Source: Bin55 sp965205965
Lineage (GTDB): Bacteria; Pseudomonadota; Gammaproteobacteria; Pseudomonadales; Azotimanducaceae
Reading direction: 5' to 3'
DNA: 64,000 bases
NCBI GenBank assembly: GCA_965205965.1
Contig: CBDBHT010000007.1
Span: 186,001-250,000 of the forward strand
The position numbers and the translations under genes are program-made. Numbering within the stretch: position 1 is the stretch's first letter; each line of letters begins with the position of its first letter. Shown piece after piece: positions 1 through 8,949 of the stretch. The notes under the pieces were generated by a model. That model did no database searches. It saw only the letters and a program-made list of their open reading frames with translations, and was not told the DNA's origin.

Positions 1-236
1 TGGCGCATCCGCTAGCCCAGATTTCTCATAACCAAGTCGAAAATGATGTTTTTCACGGGATGCGTGGGGTACGGGGCATGGAATGTCGCGTCGCGAGTTC
101 GAAAAGGCTTCGGAGGGCGGGCATGCGTGTGTTTTCCCGCCTTTTTGCAGGCGGGACGGCGAATCGCTGAGCATCCGGGCGCGGGGAGGTCGGCGCGCTC
201 CGCCGCCAGCGTCATGCACCCGGTTGCACCGGGCTT

Positions 237-1748
237 TTACGTTGGTGCCAGGCTGGCCCAGATCAAGCGGAAATCCTTCCAGTACGGGAAGGTGGACCCG
301 AACGCCAGATGGATCCGCCGCGTGGACACCGTCACGCGCACCGGGATCTGGAACAGGCACTTGCGCAGCGTCGATGGACGGCTCCGGCGCAGGATGGCGG
401 ATACCGGAAGGTTCTCGAGCCGGTGCTTCATCATGCAATGAAGGGCATGGGCCAGTGCGCTCATCCGGAGCCGGAGTGCGTTGACGTTCCAGAGGCTGCT
501 GGAGCATCGGTCCAGGAACAGATCGTTCTTCTGTTCCTTGATCCAGTTTTCGGCCTCACCCCGGTCGCAGTACATCTCTTCGTAGACCGTTGGCGCGTCG
601 GGCTTCTGGAGCGAGGTGACGACGAAGCGACTGTTGTACCGGGCTTCGCCGACCGTCGCACATGGGCCTTCCGCGATGGCCTCCGGTCCGCCGTCGGCCT
701 TGCCGGCCGGTTCCCCGTCCGCGTTGCCGACCGGTTGTCCCGGCAGCCATTCGGCCTTGGCGATCACGCGGCGTTCGCGGCTCCAGCTGTCGCGCGTGCG
801 ATAGTCGAAGATCTGGTAGCCGCGGACCGCTCGCTGCGCATAGTCCAGATCCCGCTTCAACCGGTCCCGCAGATCGTCCATCAACGGTTGGACCCGGTCT
901 TTCAGCCGATCATTGCGCGGCAGTCCCAGCACGTAATCCACGCCCCGCGCCTCGCACCACGTCATCAACTCGTCGCGGCAGTAGGCCCCGTCGGCGCGGA
1001 TCAGGATCGGCACCTGCGGAAATCGCTTCCGCAGCCGGTCCACGAGCGGCGCGACCGTCTCCACCACGCCCGCCGCCACATCGCTGCTTGACGTGCGCAG
1101 TTCCGTCCGCACCGGCCAGCCGTTGCAGAACACCAGCCGCGGCAGGTAGCAGTATTCATGGTAGTACCCGTGATAGAACCGGTGCTCCTGCCGGCCGTGC
1201 AGTTCCACGTCCGTGGCATCGATGTCCAGCACCAGCCGCTTCGGCATCTGGCCCCGCTCGCCCCACACCAGGTACAGCTCCACGAGCAGCTCGTCGAGCG
1301 CATCGAAATCCACGGTGATCTGGCGCGCTTTCGCCGGGTCCCGCCCGTTCGCCGACAGCTCCATCCGGTTCAGCGTGCTTTTGCCGGCCAGCGGCTCGCA
1401 GTCCGAACGCGCACACTCCACACGCCCCATGGCCGTGGACAGAGCCCGGTCCCGCCGCAGCTCGTCGTGATCGTTCACATCTTCGTAGCCCAGCGCGAGA
1501 CCCAAAATCCGCTGCCCCAGCAACGCCACTAGCGGATGCGCCACCTTGGACGGGTCCCGGTGATCCGTGAAACATGCCGAGGCGCGCTCGAACAGCTGGA
1601 CCTGCTCGGCCAGCATCATCAGCAGTGCCGAGCCCCCGTTGGAACTCAGCTCGCCTCCACTGCAGTCCACCTCCATCCGCCCCGGACGGACCCCTTTCGC
1701 CATCCGACGCACCAACCGGTCCGCGCCGCGCTTTTGCTTGCTCTTCAT
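237..1748 (-). CDS. IS1380-family transposase (IS-A)
   Basis: This is a DDE transposase of 503 aa acting on the IS-A ends. The catalytic residues fall in LDIDATDVELHG (first Asp), IRADGAYCRDEL (second Asp) and YCDRGEAENWIKEQKND (Glu), as in the IS1380 branch of the RNase H-like transposases. I chose the start at the ATG of MKSKQKRGAD because a GGAGGAGGG ribosome-binding site precedes it and the upstream ORF ends there in an ATGA overlap. The reading frame is open throughout, so it could be active. Compared with the copy at 30924-32411 it has 8 extra residues in a Gly/Ala/Asp-rich stretch (AGKADGGP), an in-frame length variant. Confidence 0.9.
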   Translation of the reverse strand: MKSKQKRGADRLVRRMAKGVRPGRMEVDCSGGELSSNGGSALLMMLAEQVQLFERASACFTDHRDPSKVAHPLVALLGQRILGLALGYEDVNDHDELRRDRALSTAMGRVECARSDCEPLAGKSTLNRMELSANGRDPAKARQITVDFDALDELLVELYLVWGERGQMPKRLVLDIDATDVELHGRQEHRFYHGYYHEYCYLPRLVFCNGWPVRTELRTSSSDVAAGVVETVAPLVDRLRKRFPQVPILIRADGAYCRDELMTWCEARGVDYVLGLPRNDRLKDRVQPLMDDLRDRLKRDLDYAQRAVRGYQIFDYRTRDSWSRERRVIAKAEWLPGQPVGNADGEPAGKADGGPEAIAEGPCATVGEARYNSRFVVTSLQKPDAPTVYEEMYCDRGEAENWIKEQKNDLFLDRCSSSLWNVNALRLRMSALAHALHCMMKHRLENLPVSAILRRSRPSTLRKCLFQIPVRVTVSTRRIHLAFGSTFPYWKDFRLIWASLAPT

Positions 1749-2158
1749 CCCGTACCCTCCTCCATCCGGCCCCATCGGCCGCGTTGCGCCCACCCTTCGG
1801 CCAGCGTGGCCGCATATCCCGGACGCCCCTTCCAGAACACCAACCGGAACATGCACAGTACGACCACCAGCGTGTTCAGCACGCGCCGCCGCCGCTGCCA
1901 GAGCCGGACCACAGCATCCTCCGGGGCCAAGACGGCTGCCGGCGACCTGCAGGACCCCAGTCGATCCCGACCCTTCGGCGTAAACCAGCCCAGATGACTA
2001 CACAGGGTGGACGCCAACTCATGGCGGCTCAGTGCCGGAAACCGTGCCACCGTCTTCTGAAGGTCCACCATCCAACGGCGGGTCCGCCGCGTGCCACCCA
2101 AGGTGGTCGACTTCACGTTCTCGATTCGGAAATCCATCACGTTGGCACCAGAGACCAT
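1745..2158 (-). CDS. IS4-type N-terminal domain ORF, coupled to the IS1380 transposase
   Basis: This 137-aa ORF lies inside IS-A and ends in an ATGA overlap with the transposase start, so translational coupling is likely. It is not an IS1380 protein. Its motif LSRHELASTLCSHLGW matches LSRDELASAICSHLGW of the IS-D transposase at 36318-37301. Its VLNTLVVVLCMFRLVFWKG matches the start of the IS4 transposase at 22442. It therefore looks like the first ~130 residues of an IS4-family transposase, cut off before any catalytic residue. It may be a DNA-binding accessory or a passive relic. The copy at 30513-30927 is frameshifted, which argues against a strict requirement. Confidence 0.75.
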   Translation of the reverse strand: MVSGANVMDFRIENVKSTTLGGTRRTRRWMVDLQKTVARFPALSRHELASTLCSHLGWFTPKGRDRLGSCRSPAAVLAPEDAVVRLWQRRRRVLNTLVVVLCMFRLVFWKGRPGYAATLAEGWAQRGRWGRMEEGTG

Positions 2159-2725
2159 CTAACCCAGCGTAGATTGCCATAACCCATGCCAAAACGCAAG
2201 TGTTTTTTTGAAGAACCCCCAAAAAATCGAATATGTTTCCGTATATCAACCGGTTACACGACATCCTCAAAGACCGGGATCCCTTTCCGTTCATCCGCAT
2301 GCCATCGCAGCCACCGGGGGCGAGACCTCCCGACAGTCGGGGAGCGTTCGGGCCTCGTCAAGACCAGGACCCAAGGGCGTGCGATAGGGGCGTCCGCCGC
2401 ATGCTCACCCGCATGGCTCATCATCCAGTCGACAACAGCATCTTGCACGGGATGCGCCGCTGCACGCCGGTCGTGGCGGTCCGCAAAACGGACCCAGGCG
2501 CATGCTACACGTCCGCACCGCTTCCGCCAGCATCGTACTCAGCACCGAACGCGCCCCGCTTCCGTCCGACCCGAACGCACCCCTTTCGCCATCCAACGCA
2601 CCCATCCGTCCGAACGCACCCTGCTACCATCCCCTTCCCCCCGGCAAAGCCCAACCAACTTCGTGGTATCAACAACTTACACGCACATACATCGCACCCA
2701 AGCCATCCATTATGAGAAATAAGGG

Positions 2726-4247
2726 CTAGTAGCGTTGCTGGGGCAGCGGATCTTGGGTCTCGCGCTGGGCTACGAAGATGTGAACGATCACGACGAGCTG
2801 CGGCGGGACCGGGCCCTGTCCACGGCCATGGGGCGTGTGGAGTGTGCGCGTTCGGACTGCGAGCCGCTGGCCGGCAAAAGCACGCTGAGCCGGATGGAGC
2901 TGTCGGCGAACGGGCGGGACCCGGCGAAAGCGCGCCAGATCACCGTGGATTTCGATGCGCTCGACGAGCTGCTCGTGGAGCTGTACCTGGTGTGGGGCGA
3001 GAGGGGCCAGATGCCGAAGCGGCTGGTGCTGGACATCGATGCCACGGACGTGGAACTGCACGGCCGGCAGGAGCACCGGTTCTATCACGGGTACTACCAT
3101 GAATACTGCTACCTTCCGCGGCTGGTGTTCTGCAACGGCTGGCCGGTGCGGACGGAACTGCGCACGTCGAGCAGCGATGTGGCGGCGGGCGTGGTGGAGA
3201 CGGTCGCGCCGCTCGTGGACCGGCTGCGGAAGCGATTTCCGCAGGTGCCGATCCTGATCCGCGCCGACGGGGCCTATTGCCGCGACGAGTTGATGACGTG
3301 GTGCGAGGCGCGGGGCGTGGATTACGTGCTGGGACTGCCGCGCAATGATCGGCTGAAAGACCGGGTCCAACCGTTGATGGACGATCTGCGGGACCGGTTG
3401 AAGCGGGATCCGGACTATGCGCAGCGAGCGGCCCGCGGCTACCAGAGCTTCGACTATCGCACGCGCGACAGCTGGAGCCGCGAACGCCGCGTGATCGCCA
3501 AGGCCGAATGGCTGCCGGGACAACCGGTCGGCAACGCGGACGGGGAACCGGCCGGCAAGGCCGACGGCGGACCGGAGGCCGGCGCGGAAGACCCATGTGC
3601 GACGGTCGGCGAAGCCCGGTACAACAGTCGCTTCGTCGTCACCTCGCTCTAGGAGCCCGACGCGCCAACGGTCTACGAAGAGATGTACTGCGACCGGGGT
3701 GAGGCCGAAAACTGGATCAAGGAACAGAAGAACGATCTGTTCCTGGACCGATGCTCCAGCAGCCTCTGGAACGTCAACGCACTCCGGCTCCGGATGAGCG
3801 CACTGGCCCATGCCCTTCATTGCATGATGAAGCGCCGGCTCGAGAACCTTCCGGTATCCGCCATGCTGCGCCGGAGCCGTCCATCGACGCTGCGCAAGTG
3901 CCTGTTCCAGATCCCGGTGCGCGTGACGGTGTCCACGCGGCGGATCCATCTGGCGTTCGGATCCGCCTTCCCGTACTGGAAGGATTTCCGCTTGATCTGG
4001 GCCAGCCTGGCACCAACGTAAAAGCCCGGTGCAACCGGGTGCATGACGCTGGCGGCGGAGCGCGCCGACCTCCCCGCGCCCGGATGCTCAGCGATTCGCC
4101 GTCCCGCCCGCAAAAAGGCGGGGAAAACACACGCATGCCCGCCCTCCGAAGCCTTTTCAAACTCGCGACGCGACATTCCATGCCCCGTACCCCACGCATC
4201 CCGTGAAAAACATCATTTTCGACTTGGTTATGAGAAATCCGGGCTAG
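2726..4247 (+). mobile_element. IS-A (IS1380 family), outer copy, 3' portion
   Basis: This is the right-hand part of an IS1380-type element whose left part is at 1-15 and beyond the window edge. Joining base 15 to base 2726 at the shared CTAG rebuilds the sequence seen in the uninterrupted copy around 31130-31160. A second IS-A copy has therefore inserted into the CTAG inside this transposase gene. The right end reads ATGAGAAATCCGGGCTAG and stops at 4247. Between the transposase stop and that end are a short CCCGGT/ACCGGG hairpin and a CCCGCC/GGCGGG hairpin, neither with a clear T tract. Confidence 0.85.
2730..4021 (+). pseudogene. IS1380 transposase, outer IS-A copy, broken
   Basis: This is the 3' two-thirds of an IS-A transposase, beginning where the nested copy interrupts it. 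All three catalytic motifs remain, but the frame is closed by TAG at 3650-3652, where the other copies read CAG (the Gln after TSL). The frame then continues to the normal stop at 4021. The copy is thus doubly dead, by insertion and by a nonsense change. Its residues are otherwise nearly identical to the intact copies, so both events are recent. Confidence 0.85.
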
Positions 4248-4943
4248 GCGTACCACGTCTGGAGTTCGATGCACCCCGCGCGTCCCGCAGCAACCTCCAA
4301 GTCGGGACGCTGGCTACGCGGGCTGGAAGCCTGTGCCGAACTCGCCGCCGAGATCGGCAACGTTCCCCTGATCAGCGTCATGGATCGAGAAGGGGACTTC
4401 TTCGAACTGTTTCGGCAACCCCGATCCCGGGTCGAGTTGCTGGTGCGCGCACAGCACAACCGCCGTCTCGGCGACCAGCTGCCGAAACTGTTCGACCGGA
4501 TGCGAGCCGCACCGGCGCAGGTGCGGGTCGAGCTGTCGCTGGACCGGGTCTCCGCCCGCGGCGGCGCACACCGCGGACGGAAAGTCCGTATCGCCCGGCT
4601 GGCGGTGAAGTGGCGGCAGGTGGAAGTGCCTTCGCCGCGCCGCAACGAACCGGCGGTCACCCTGTGGGCGGTACATGCCATCGAGAACCCACCGCCGCGG
4701 GTAGCCGCACCCGTGGAATGGCTACTGCTGACCAGCCTGCCCGTGACCGACCGCCAGCAGGCCCTGCAGGTGCTGGAGTGGTATCGCCTGCGCTGGCGCA
4801 TCGAAGATTGGTTCCGGCTGCTCAAGACCGGGTGCCGGGTCGAAGCCCTGCAGCTGCGACAAGCCGAAAGCCTGCAGCGCGCCGTGACCCTGCGCGCGGT
4901 GATCGCCTGGCGATTGGCCGCTGGAGCTCCGATGGGCGGATGA
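4248..4943 (+). pseudogene. Tn5-like IS4 transposase fragment
   Basis: This is the C-terminal half of a Tn5/IS50-like transposase. It keeps the second catalytic Asp in VMDREGDFFELF and the YREK signature in YRLRWRIEDWFRLLK, followed by the usual VEALQL. The N-terminal third, with the first Asp, is missing because the IS-A end (4247) cuts straight into the frame. The C-terminus is also foreign: the frame runs into the IS-C end and stops after GAPMGG, a tail also encoded at 49650. The fragment cannot be functional. Confidence 0.8.
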
Positions 4944-5043
4944 CCCGTCGTACATCTCCTAAATCAGCATGATCCCCTGAGCGACGGATACCATCACGTG
5001 GCTTAAACCCGTCGTAAAATGGGGGTCCGCAGACACTAGCTAA
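4925..5043. repeat. IS-C terminal segment
   Basis: This is a segment of roughly 118 bp shared almost identically with 49650-49770. Shorter pieces recur at 15189-15262, 20369-20412, 20606-20670 and 47178-47262. The outer end reads, in inverted sense, AGTGTCTGCGG and then a tract with CCCCATTTTACGACGGG. All copies stop next to a (C/T)TAG-like site. The transposase of this family was not identified. The end lies directly against the stop codon of the dehydrogenase gene at 5045. Confidence 0.7.
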
Positions 5044-5044
5044 G

Positions 5045-5713
5045 TTAAGATAGCCCCTCAGCTGGTATCGCCGCACCGTGAATAGGGTCTGCAGCACTTG
5101 ATGCCAAGAACAGAACGATTTTTGCCATGTCGACCGGTTTTACCCATTTTGAAAAATCTGCTTGGGGCATATCGGCTCGATTGCGTTTCGTGTCAATGAT
5201 ACCAGGTAATATACAATTCACGTTGATACCGTCGGATTTTAGCTCCTCCGATAGGCTTTCCGTAAGTCGAATCACAACGCTCTTTGAAGCCGAATATGCG
5301 GCCATCGAACCCACTCCTCGCACACCGTTGCGAGCCCCGACGTTAATAATTTTCCCGTCGCCTCGAGCTTGCATTCTCGGGACGGTCGCGCGTACCGTGT
5401 TAAGAACCGTCCTCGCATTTAAATTCATCATGAAATCCCACGTCTCGTCGCTGGTATTGGAAACTGAATCCCCCATGACAAAACCACCCGCAATATTTGC
5501 CAGCACATCAATACGACTAAGTTGCTCAAGCACTTTCTGAGTCTCATTAGGATCTATCAGATCAACGACTACTGAGGCATAAACTGCCTCCATGGCAACG
5601 ATATCTAACCCAACTACGTCTGCGCCGTTCTGATGGAAAGCATCTGCAACGGCTTGACCCAACGTACCAGCTGCTCCAGTAACCACAACCTTTTGACCAT
5701 CAAATTTGCTCAC
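5045..5713 (-). CDS. SDR-family NAD(P)-dependent oxidoreductase
   Basis: This is a cytoplasmic short-chain dehydrogenase/reductase of 222 aa, slightly short for the family (about 245-260). The Rossmann dinucleotide motif TGAAGTLGQ lies near residues 12-20, the NIAGG segment near residue 73, and the catalytic YSASK near residues 140-144. The C-terminal IPAEGLS is close to the usual IPVYG ending, so the gene appears complete. The substrate cannot be read from sequence. The stop codon sits only a few bases from an IS-C end, so any former downstream partner has been lost or displaced. The gene is host-like in composition. Confidence 0.85.
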   Translation of the reverse strand: MSKFDGQKVVVTGAAGTLGQAVADAFHQNGADVVGLDIVAMEAVYASVVVDLIDPNETQKVLEQLSRIDVLANIAGGFVMGDSVSNTSDETWDFMMNLNARTVLNTVRATVPRMQARGDGKIINVGARNGVRGVGSMAAYSASKSVVIRLTESLSEELKSDGINVNCILPGIIDTKRNRADMPQADFSKWVKPVDMAKIVLFLASSAADPIHGAAIPAEGLS

Positions 5714-5888
5714 TTGGCTTCTCCAAAACTCTCTTTATTATGACACGTTCATCTTACGCGAAAGTTGCTAAATGCCTCGCAGTAACCGTTAACTGGACTT
5801 ACTGGCCGTAGTGCACCCTATGGTGCTTCCATCTCCGCAATGCTCCGTTTAAATTGCCTCTTTCTTTTTTGCGCGCACAACATGTATA
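5714..5888. other. Gap upstream of the SDR gene
   Basis: About 175 bp of moderately AT-rich sequence lies between the SDR start and the IS-B left end. It should hold the SDR promoter, but no convincing -35/-10 pair or operator was recognised. Its final nine bases are the left target duplication of IS-B. Confidence 0.4.
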
Positions 5889-7566
5889 CAGCAATTCCCC
5901 GTATAGCCCCAACCCCGCTATAGGTATGGACTTTGCGCATTGGCTTTCGCAATAATAAGAGCGTAGGCTTATCGTTTGAGGATGGATGATAGGTTAATAT
6001 AGAGTTACCAGACAAACGAGGTATCCAAGGATGGGTGCGTTGAAGTTGCGCAAGGATGTGAGCAAGCCCGGATTGCTGCGGGTGGTTCGTGAAGTATTTG
6101 AGGGGGTCGTTGAGAAGGTTTGCGGGCGGAAGTTTTCCACCGGCGACTGTCTGATGTCGGGTCTGGCGGTGTTTCTGGAGAAGCACGCCTCGCTGCTGCA
6201 GTTTGATTTAACGAGGCACCGGCACAAGGTGGTGGAAATGAATCTGCGTCGTCTGTACGGTCTGGCGCAGGTTCCCTGCGACACGACTCTGCGCCGTCGC
6301 CTGGATCCGATCTCGCCGGTGCGGTATCGGCAGGCGTTTCAGCAGGTACTGCAACGCGCCCAGCGCGGCAAGGTGCTGCAGCGGATGTCGGCGTGGCGCG
6401 GTCATTATCTGGTAGCCGTGGATGGTACCGGCACCTTTTCCTCCCAGCGGGTTCACGGTTCGTGCTGCCTGCGGGCCCGGCATCGCAACGGTTCGACCAC
6501 GTACTCCCATCAGCAGTTGTGTGCGGTGATGGTGCATCCGGATCAGCGGCAGGTGCTGCCGATGGCGATAGAAGCGGTTTGCAACGGGGATGGCTCGACG
6601 AAGAACGACTGCGAGCGGGGTGCCTGGGCCCGGCTAGTTCCGGTCCTGGCTTCGCTTTATCGGCGCATGAAGTTGATCGTGATTGCCGATGGGCTGTTCT
6701 CGCAGGGTCCCCAGATCCGGCTGCTGCAGGAGCATGGACTGCGCTTTCTGCTGGTGGCTCGGGCGGGCGACCATCCGCATCTGCAGGCTCAGCTGGATCG
6801 TTCCGATGCGCCCTGGTTTGCAGATCCCTCGCCCGAAGGGCAGGAGCGGGATCGCCAGCTGCGCGTGGTGCCGGAGGCGGAACTGAATGCTGCGAACCCC
6901 GACCTGAAGGTCCAGGTGCTGCAGAGTTCGGAGCGGCGTGGCTCCGGCGAGGATGCGCGGCGGGCGTTCACCTGGGTCACCGATCTGCCGCTCAATCCGC
7001 ATAACGCCAGCGAACTGGCTCGCGCGGCTCGCAGTCGCTGGAAGATCGAGAACGAGACCTTCAACACGCTGAAGAACGTCCAGTACCTGGAACACAACTT
7101 CGGACACGGAACCCAGCACCTGTCGGATACTTTCGCTGCGTTGATGCTGCTGGCGTTCCTGATCGACCAGCTGCTGGAAATGGCCTGCCCCGTCATGAAG
7201 CAAATCTTCGCCAAGTGCTATACCCGAACCGCAACGTGGGAACGCCTGCGCAGCAGTTTCTGTGCGGTAGCCTTCCGCAACTGGCAGGAATTGTACGGCC
7301 ACGCCCTCGGGATCTACACCGCGTACCTCGCCTACGATACGTCCTGACGGCCGACCGCCTCTCCAGCTGCTCGATGAAGAAGATATCGGGATGTCCCCGA
7401 GGCCCCATGCCGCCCTGACGGTCAAGAGACCTGCATATCGATGCCCGGAACCCGTTCCAACGCACAACGACATGCCGTGCAAACCGTCTGAAAACGTCGG
7501 TTCCCCGTACCGAAACATGAAAAGACCGACATCAAGCCCAAAATGAAACTATACGGGGAATTGCTG
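5889..7566 (+). mobile_element. IS-B, complete element with 9-bp target duplication
   Basis: This 1,678-bp element is bounded by perfect 18-bp inverted repeats, CAGCAATTCCCCGTATAG at 5889-5906 and its complement at 7549-7566. It is flanked on both sides by ACATGTATA (5880-5888 and 7567-7575), a perfect 9-bp target duplication. It carries one transposase gene, 6031-7347. Clean ends and an open gene point to a recent, possibly active insertion. Truncated relatives lie at 26668, 28436, 34975-37762 and 37763-38205. Confidence 0.95.
6031..7347 (+). CDS. IS4-superfamily DDE transposase (IS-B)
   Basis: This 438-aa transposase has a first Asp in VAVDGTGTFSS, a second in VIADGLFSQGPQ, and a C-terminal block SRWKIENETFNTLKNVQ with the candidate catalytic Glu, followed by YLEHNFGHGTQHLS. 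This block is typical of a group within the IS4-like/ISNCY DDE transposases. I do not assign a named family. The start ATG (MGALKLRKDV) is kept in the relics at 28584 and near 37620, supporting this choice. The frame is intact, making it a candidate source of the other IS-B copies. Confidence 0.88.
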   Translation: MGALKLRKDVSKPGLLRVVREVFEGVVEKVCGRKFSTGDCLMSGLAVFLEKHASLLQFDLTRHRHKVVEMNLRRLYGLAQVPCDTTLRRRLDPISPVRYRQAFQQVLQRAQRGKVLQRMSAWRGHYLVAVDGTGTFSSQRVHGSCCLRARHRNGSTTYSHQQLCAVMVHPDQRQVLPMAIEAVCNGDGSTKNDCERGAWARLVPVLASLYRRMKLIVIADGLFSQGPQIRLLQEHGLRFLLVARAGDHPHLQAQLDRSDAPWFADPSPEGQERDRQLRVVPEAELNAANPDLKVQVLQSSERRGSGEDARRAFTWVTDLPLNPHNASELARAARSRWKIENETFNTLKNVQYLEHNFGHGTQHLSDTFAALMLLAFLIDQLLEMACPVMKQIFAKCYTRTATWERLRSSFCAVAFRNWQELYGHALGIYTAYLAYDTS

Positions 7567-7953
7567 ACATGTATATGAGTCATATTCCATGATAGAAATC
7601 CATAACGCTGAATAACTTGTCCGCAACATATTTCGTTGCATTTGCAGCATCGTTAGTCAACGTTCCGTCCATGGACTACCAACACCAGTTGGGAAAGGTT
7701 TCGCTCTGTTGTCTCCAACTATAGTTGCCAGAGCCTATGAAGTTAGGCTGGAACGAAACCGACAATTAACTTTGTTTAACCATCCTATGGCACGAGTCGG
7801 GTATTTGAAAAAACGCAGTACGCACGGAATTTGAGACGTGCCTCTCAGATGCTTTTCCAATTAGCTGTCCGCAAATTCGCATAAAAAATTTTCAAGTTGC
7901 TTGCTTTTAGATGATTTCCAATCTCAAACATCAGCGCACGAGTATATAAAATA
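7567..7953. other. Gene-free stretch
   Basis: Nearly 390 bp between IS-B and the IS1595 relic, AT-rich toward the right. Apart from the IS-B target duplication at its left edge, no gene, RNA or repeat was recognised. Confidence 0.4.
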
Positions 7954-8857
7954 AGGCTCTTATGTAGTCTTATGTTGGGAGTGATTAACAAGCCGCCATA
8001 ATATGCGATAGTTCAATGGGTTGAGGAAAACCAATGAGTCCTCGCGAATTCAAGGAGATGCCAAACCGGATTCTTAGGCTGATCCCAGCGCAGAAGCGGA
8101 GACTGATGCTCGGAGTCCAGAAATCGGTCAAGAGTGACGAGCTACCCGAACAAGTTCGTCAACGGGAAGCAGAGTTGGCCCGATTGCGAGTATGTACGCA
8201 TTGCGGTTCCTCAGGGGTGGTGCGTTACGGGAAGTCGGCAGGCTTGTGTCGATTTCGTTGCCGTTCGGCATCGTGCGGACGAACCTTTCACGCGCTGACC
8301 GGGACTCATCTTGCTGGCTTGAGGCACAAGTCGAAGTGGTCGGTATTCGAAGCGTGCTTGCGAGATCGGCTGACGCTGCATCAGTCGGCCGAGCGAGGAG
8401 GAAATCGCGGACGCCGAGGGTCTGGTGTCGGACCAGCGGCCCGTCTTGACGGCAGCATCTCGCGGCGGGCCGACTGATATGGAAGCCCTCTCGTCGACGG
8501 CGGGGTCGGACATCGCTCCGGCAATGTCGGAAGGGCTGGCCGAAGATTGCGTTTGTGTCACCGATGGATATCCCAGCTACGAAATGGCAAGCCGGAGCCT
8601 GAACATGCACCAGGAAGTGGTTCGCGTCAGCCGACGTGAACTTCGCCGCGGGAGTTGGCATCTCAACACGGTTAACCAGCACCATATGACCATGAAGCGA
8701 TGGCTGAACCATCACCACCGCGGTGTCTCTACACGCTACCTGGACCACTACATGCTCTGGTTGATGCGATCGGAATTCAAACTTGAAGAATCGATTGAGG
8801 CAGACTTCCTTTCACCTCATTTGGCAAACTATTACACAAGTGGATACATAAGAGCCT
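7954..8857 (+). mobile_element. IS1595-family element, internally deleted
   Basis: Inverted repeats AGGCTCTTATGTA (from 7954) and TACATAAGAGCCT (to 8857) bound about 900 bp holding a broken transposase gene. The IS1595 family usually has a transposase of about 300 aa with an N-terminal zinc ribbon. The right repeat overlaps the transposase stop codon. No clear target duplication was seen. Confidence 0.7.
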
Positions 8858-8859
8858 AA
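8034..8859 (+). pseudogene. IS1595-family transposase, deleted and frameshifted
   Basis: The first part (8034 to about 8395) encodes a zinc ribbon with CTHCGS and a second Cys-rich knuckle (CRSASCGRTF), then the family motif ALTGTHLAGLRHKSKW. The frame is then lost. From about 8465 another frame encodes the C-terminal half: VTDGYPSYEMASRSL with the second Asp, then RRGSWHLNTVNQHH and MKRWLNHHHRGVST. The segment carrying the first catalytic Asp is gone, consistent with an internal deletion of a few hundred bases plus a frameshift. Confidence 0.82.
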
Positions 8860-8949
8860 AATAACTAACAGTTTGTGACGTTATAATTTTAATTTAAGAA
8901 AGATTCATGATTTAAAGAAGTACTAAACGCGAGTTTTATAGATAAACAA

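Larger units (their letters stand above)
12..2729 (-). mobile_element. IS-A (IS1380 family), nested copy
   Basis: This is a full-length element bounded by CTAG on both sides. The ends are imperfect inverted repeats: CCCAGATTTCTCATAA on the left and CCCTTATTTCTCATAA on the right. The four-base CTAG is the apparent target duplication, within the range known for the IS1380 family. It carries two genes on the minus strand: a 137-aa leader ORF (1745-2158) and the transposase (237-1748). The roughly 570 bp between the right end and the leader ORF hold no convincing gene but include an IS4-type terminal repeat near 2290-2307. Its host site is another IS-A copy. Confidence 0.9.

Noticed and set aside
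2726..3949. A 407-codon open frame on the minus strand opposite the IS-A transposase
   Set aside because: It mirrors the transposase codons in a high-GC gene, has no ribosome-binding site, and its low-complexity His/Arg/Pro content is typical of an antisense shadow.
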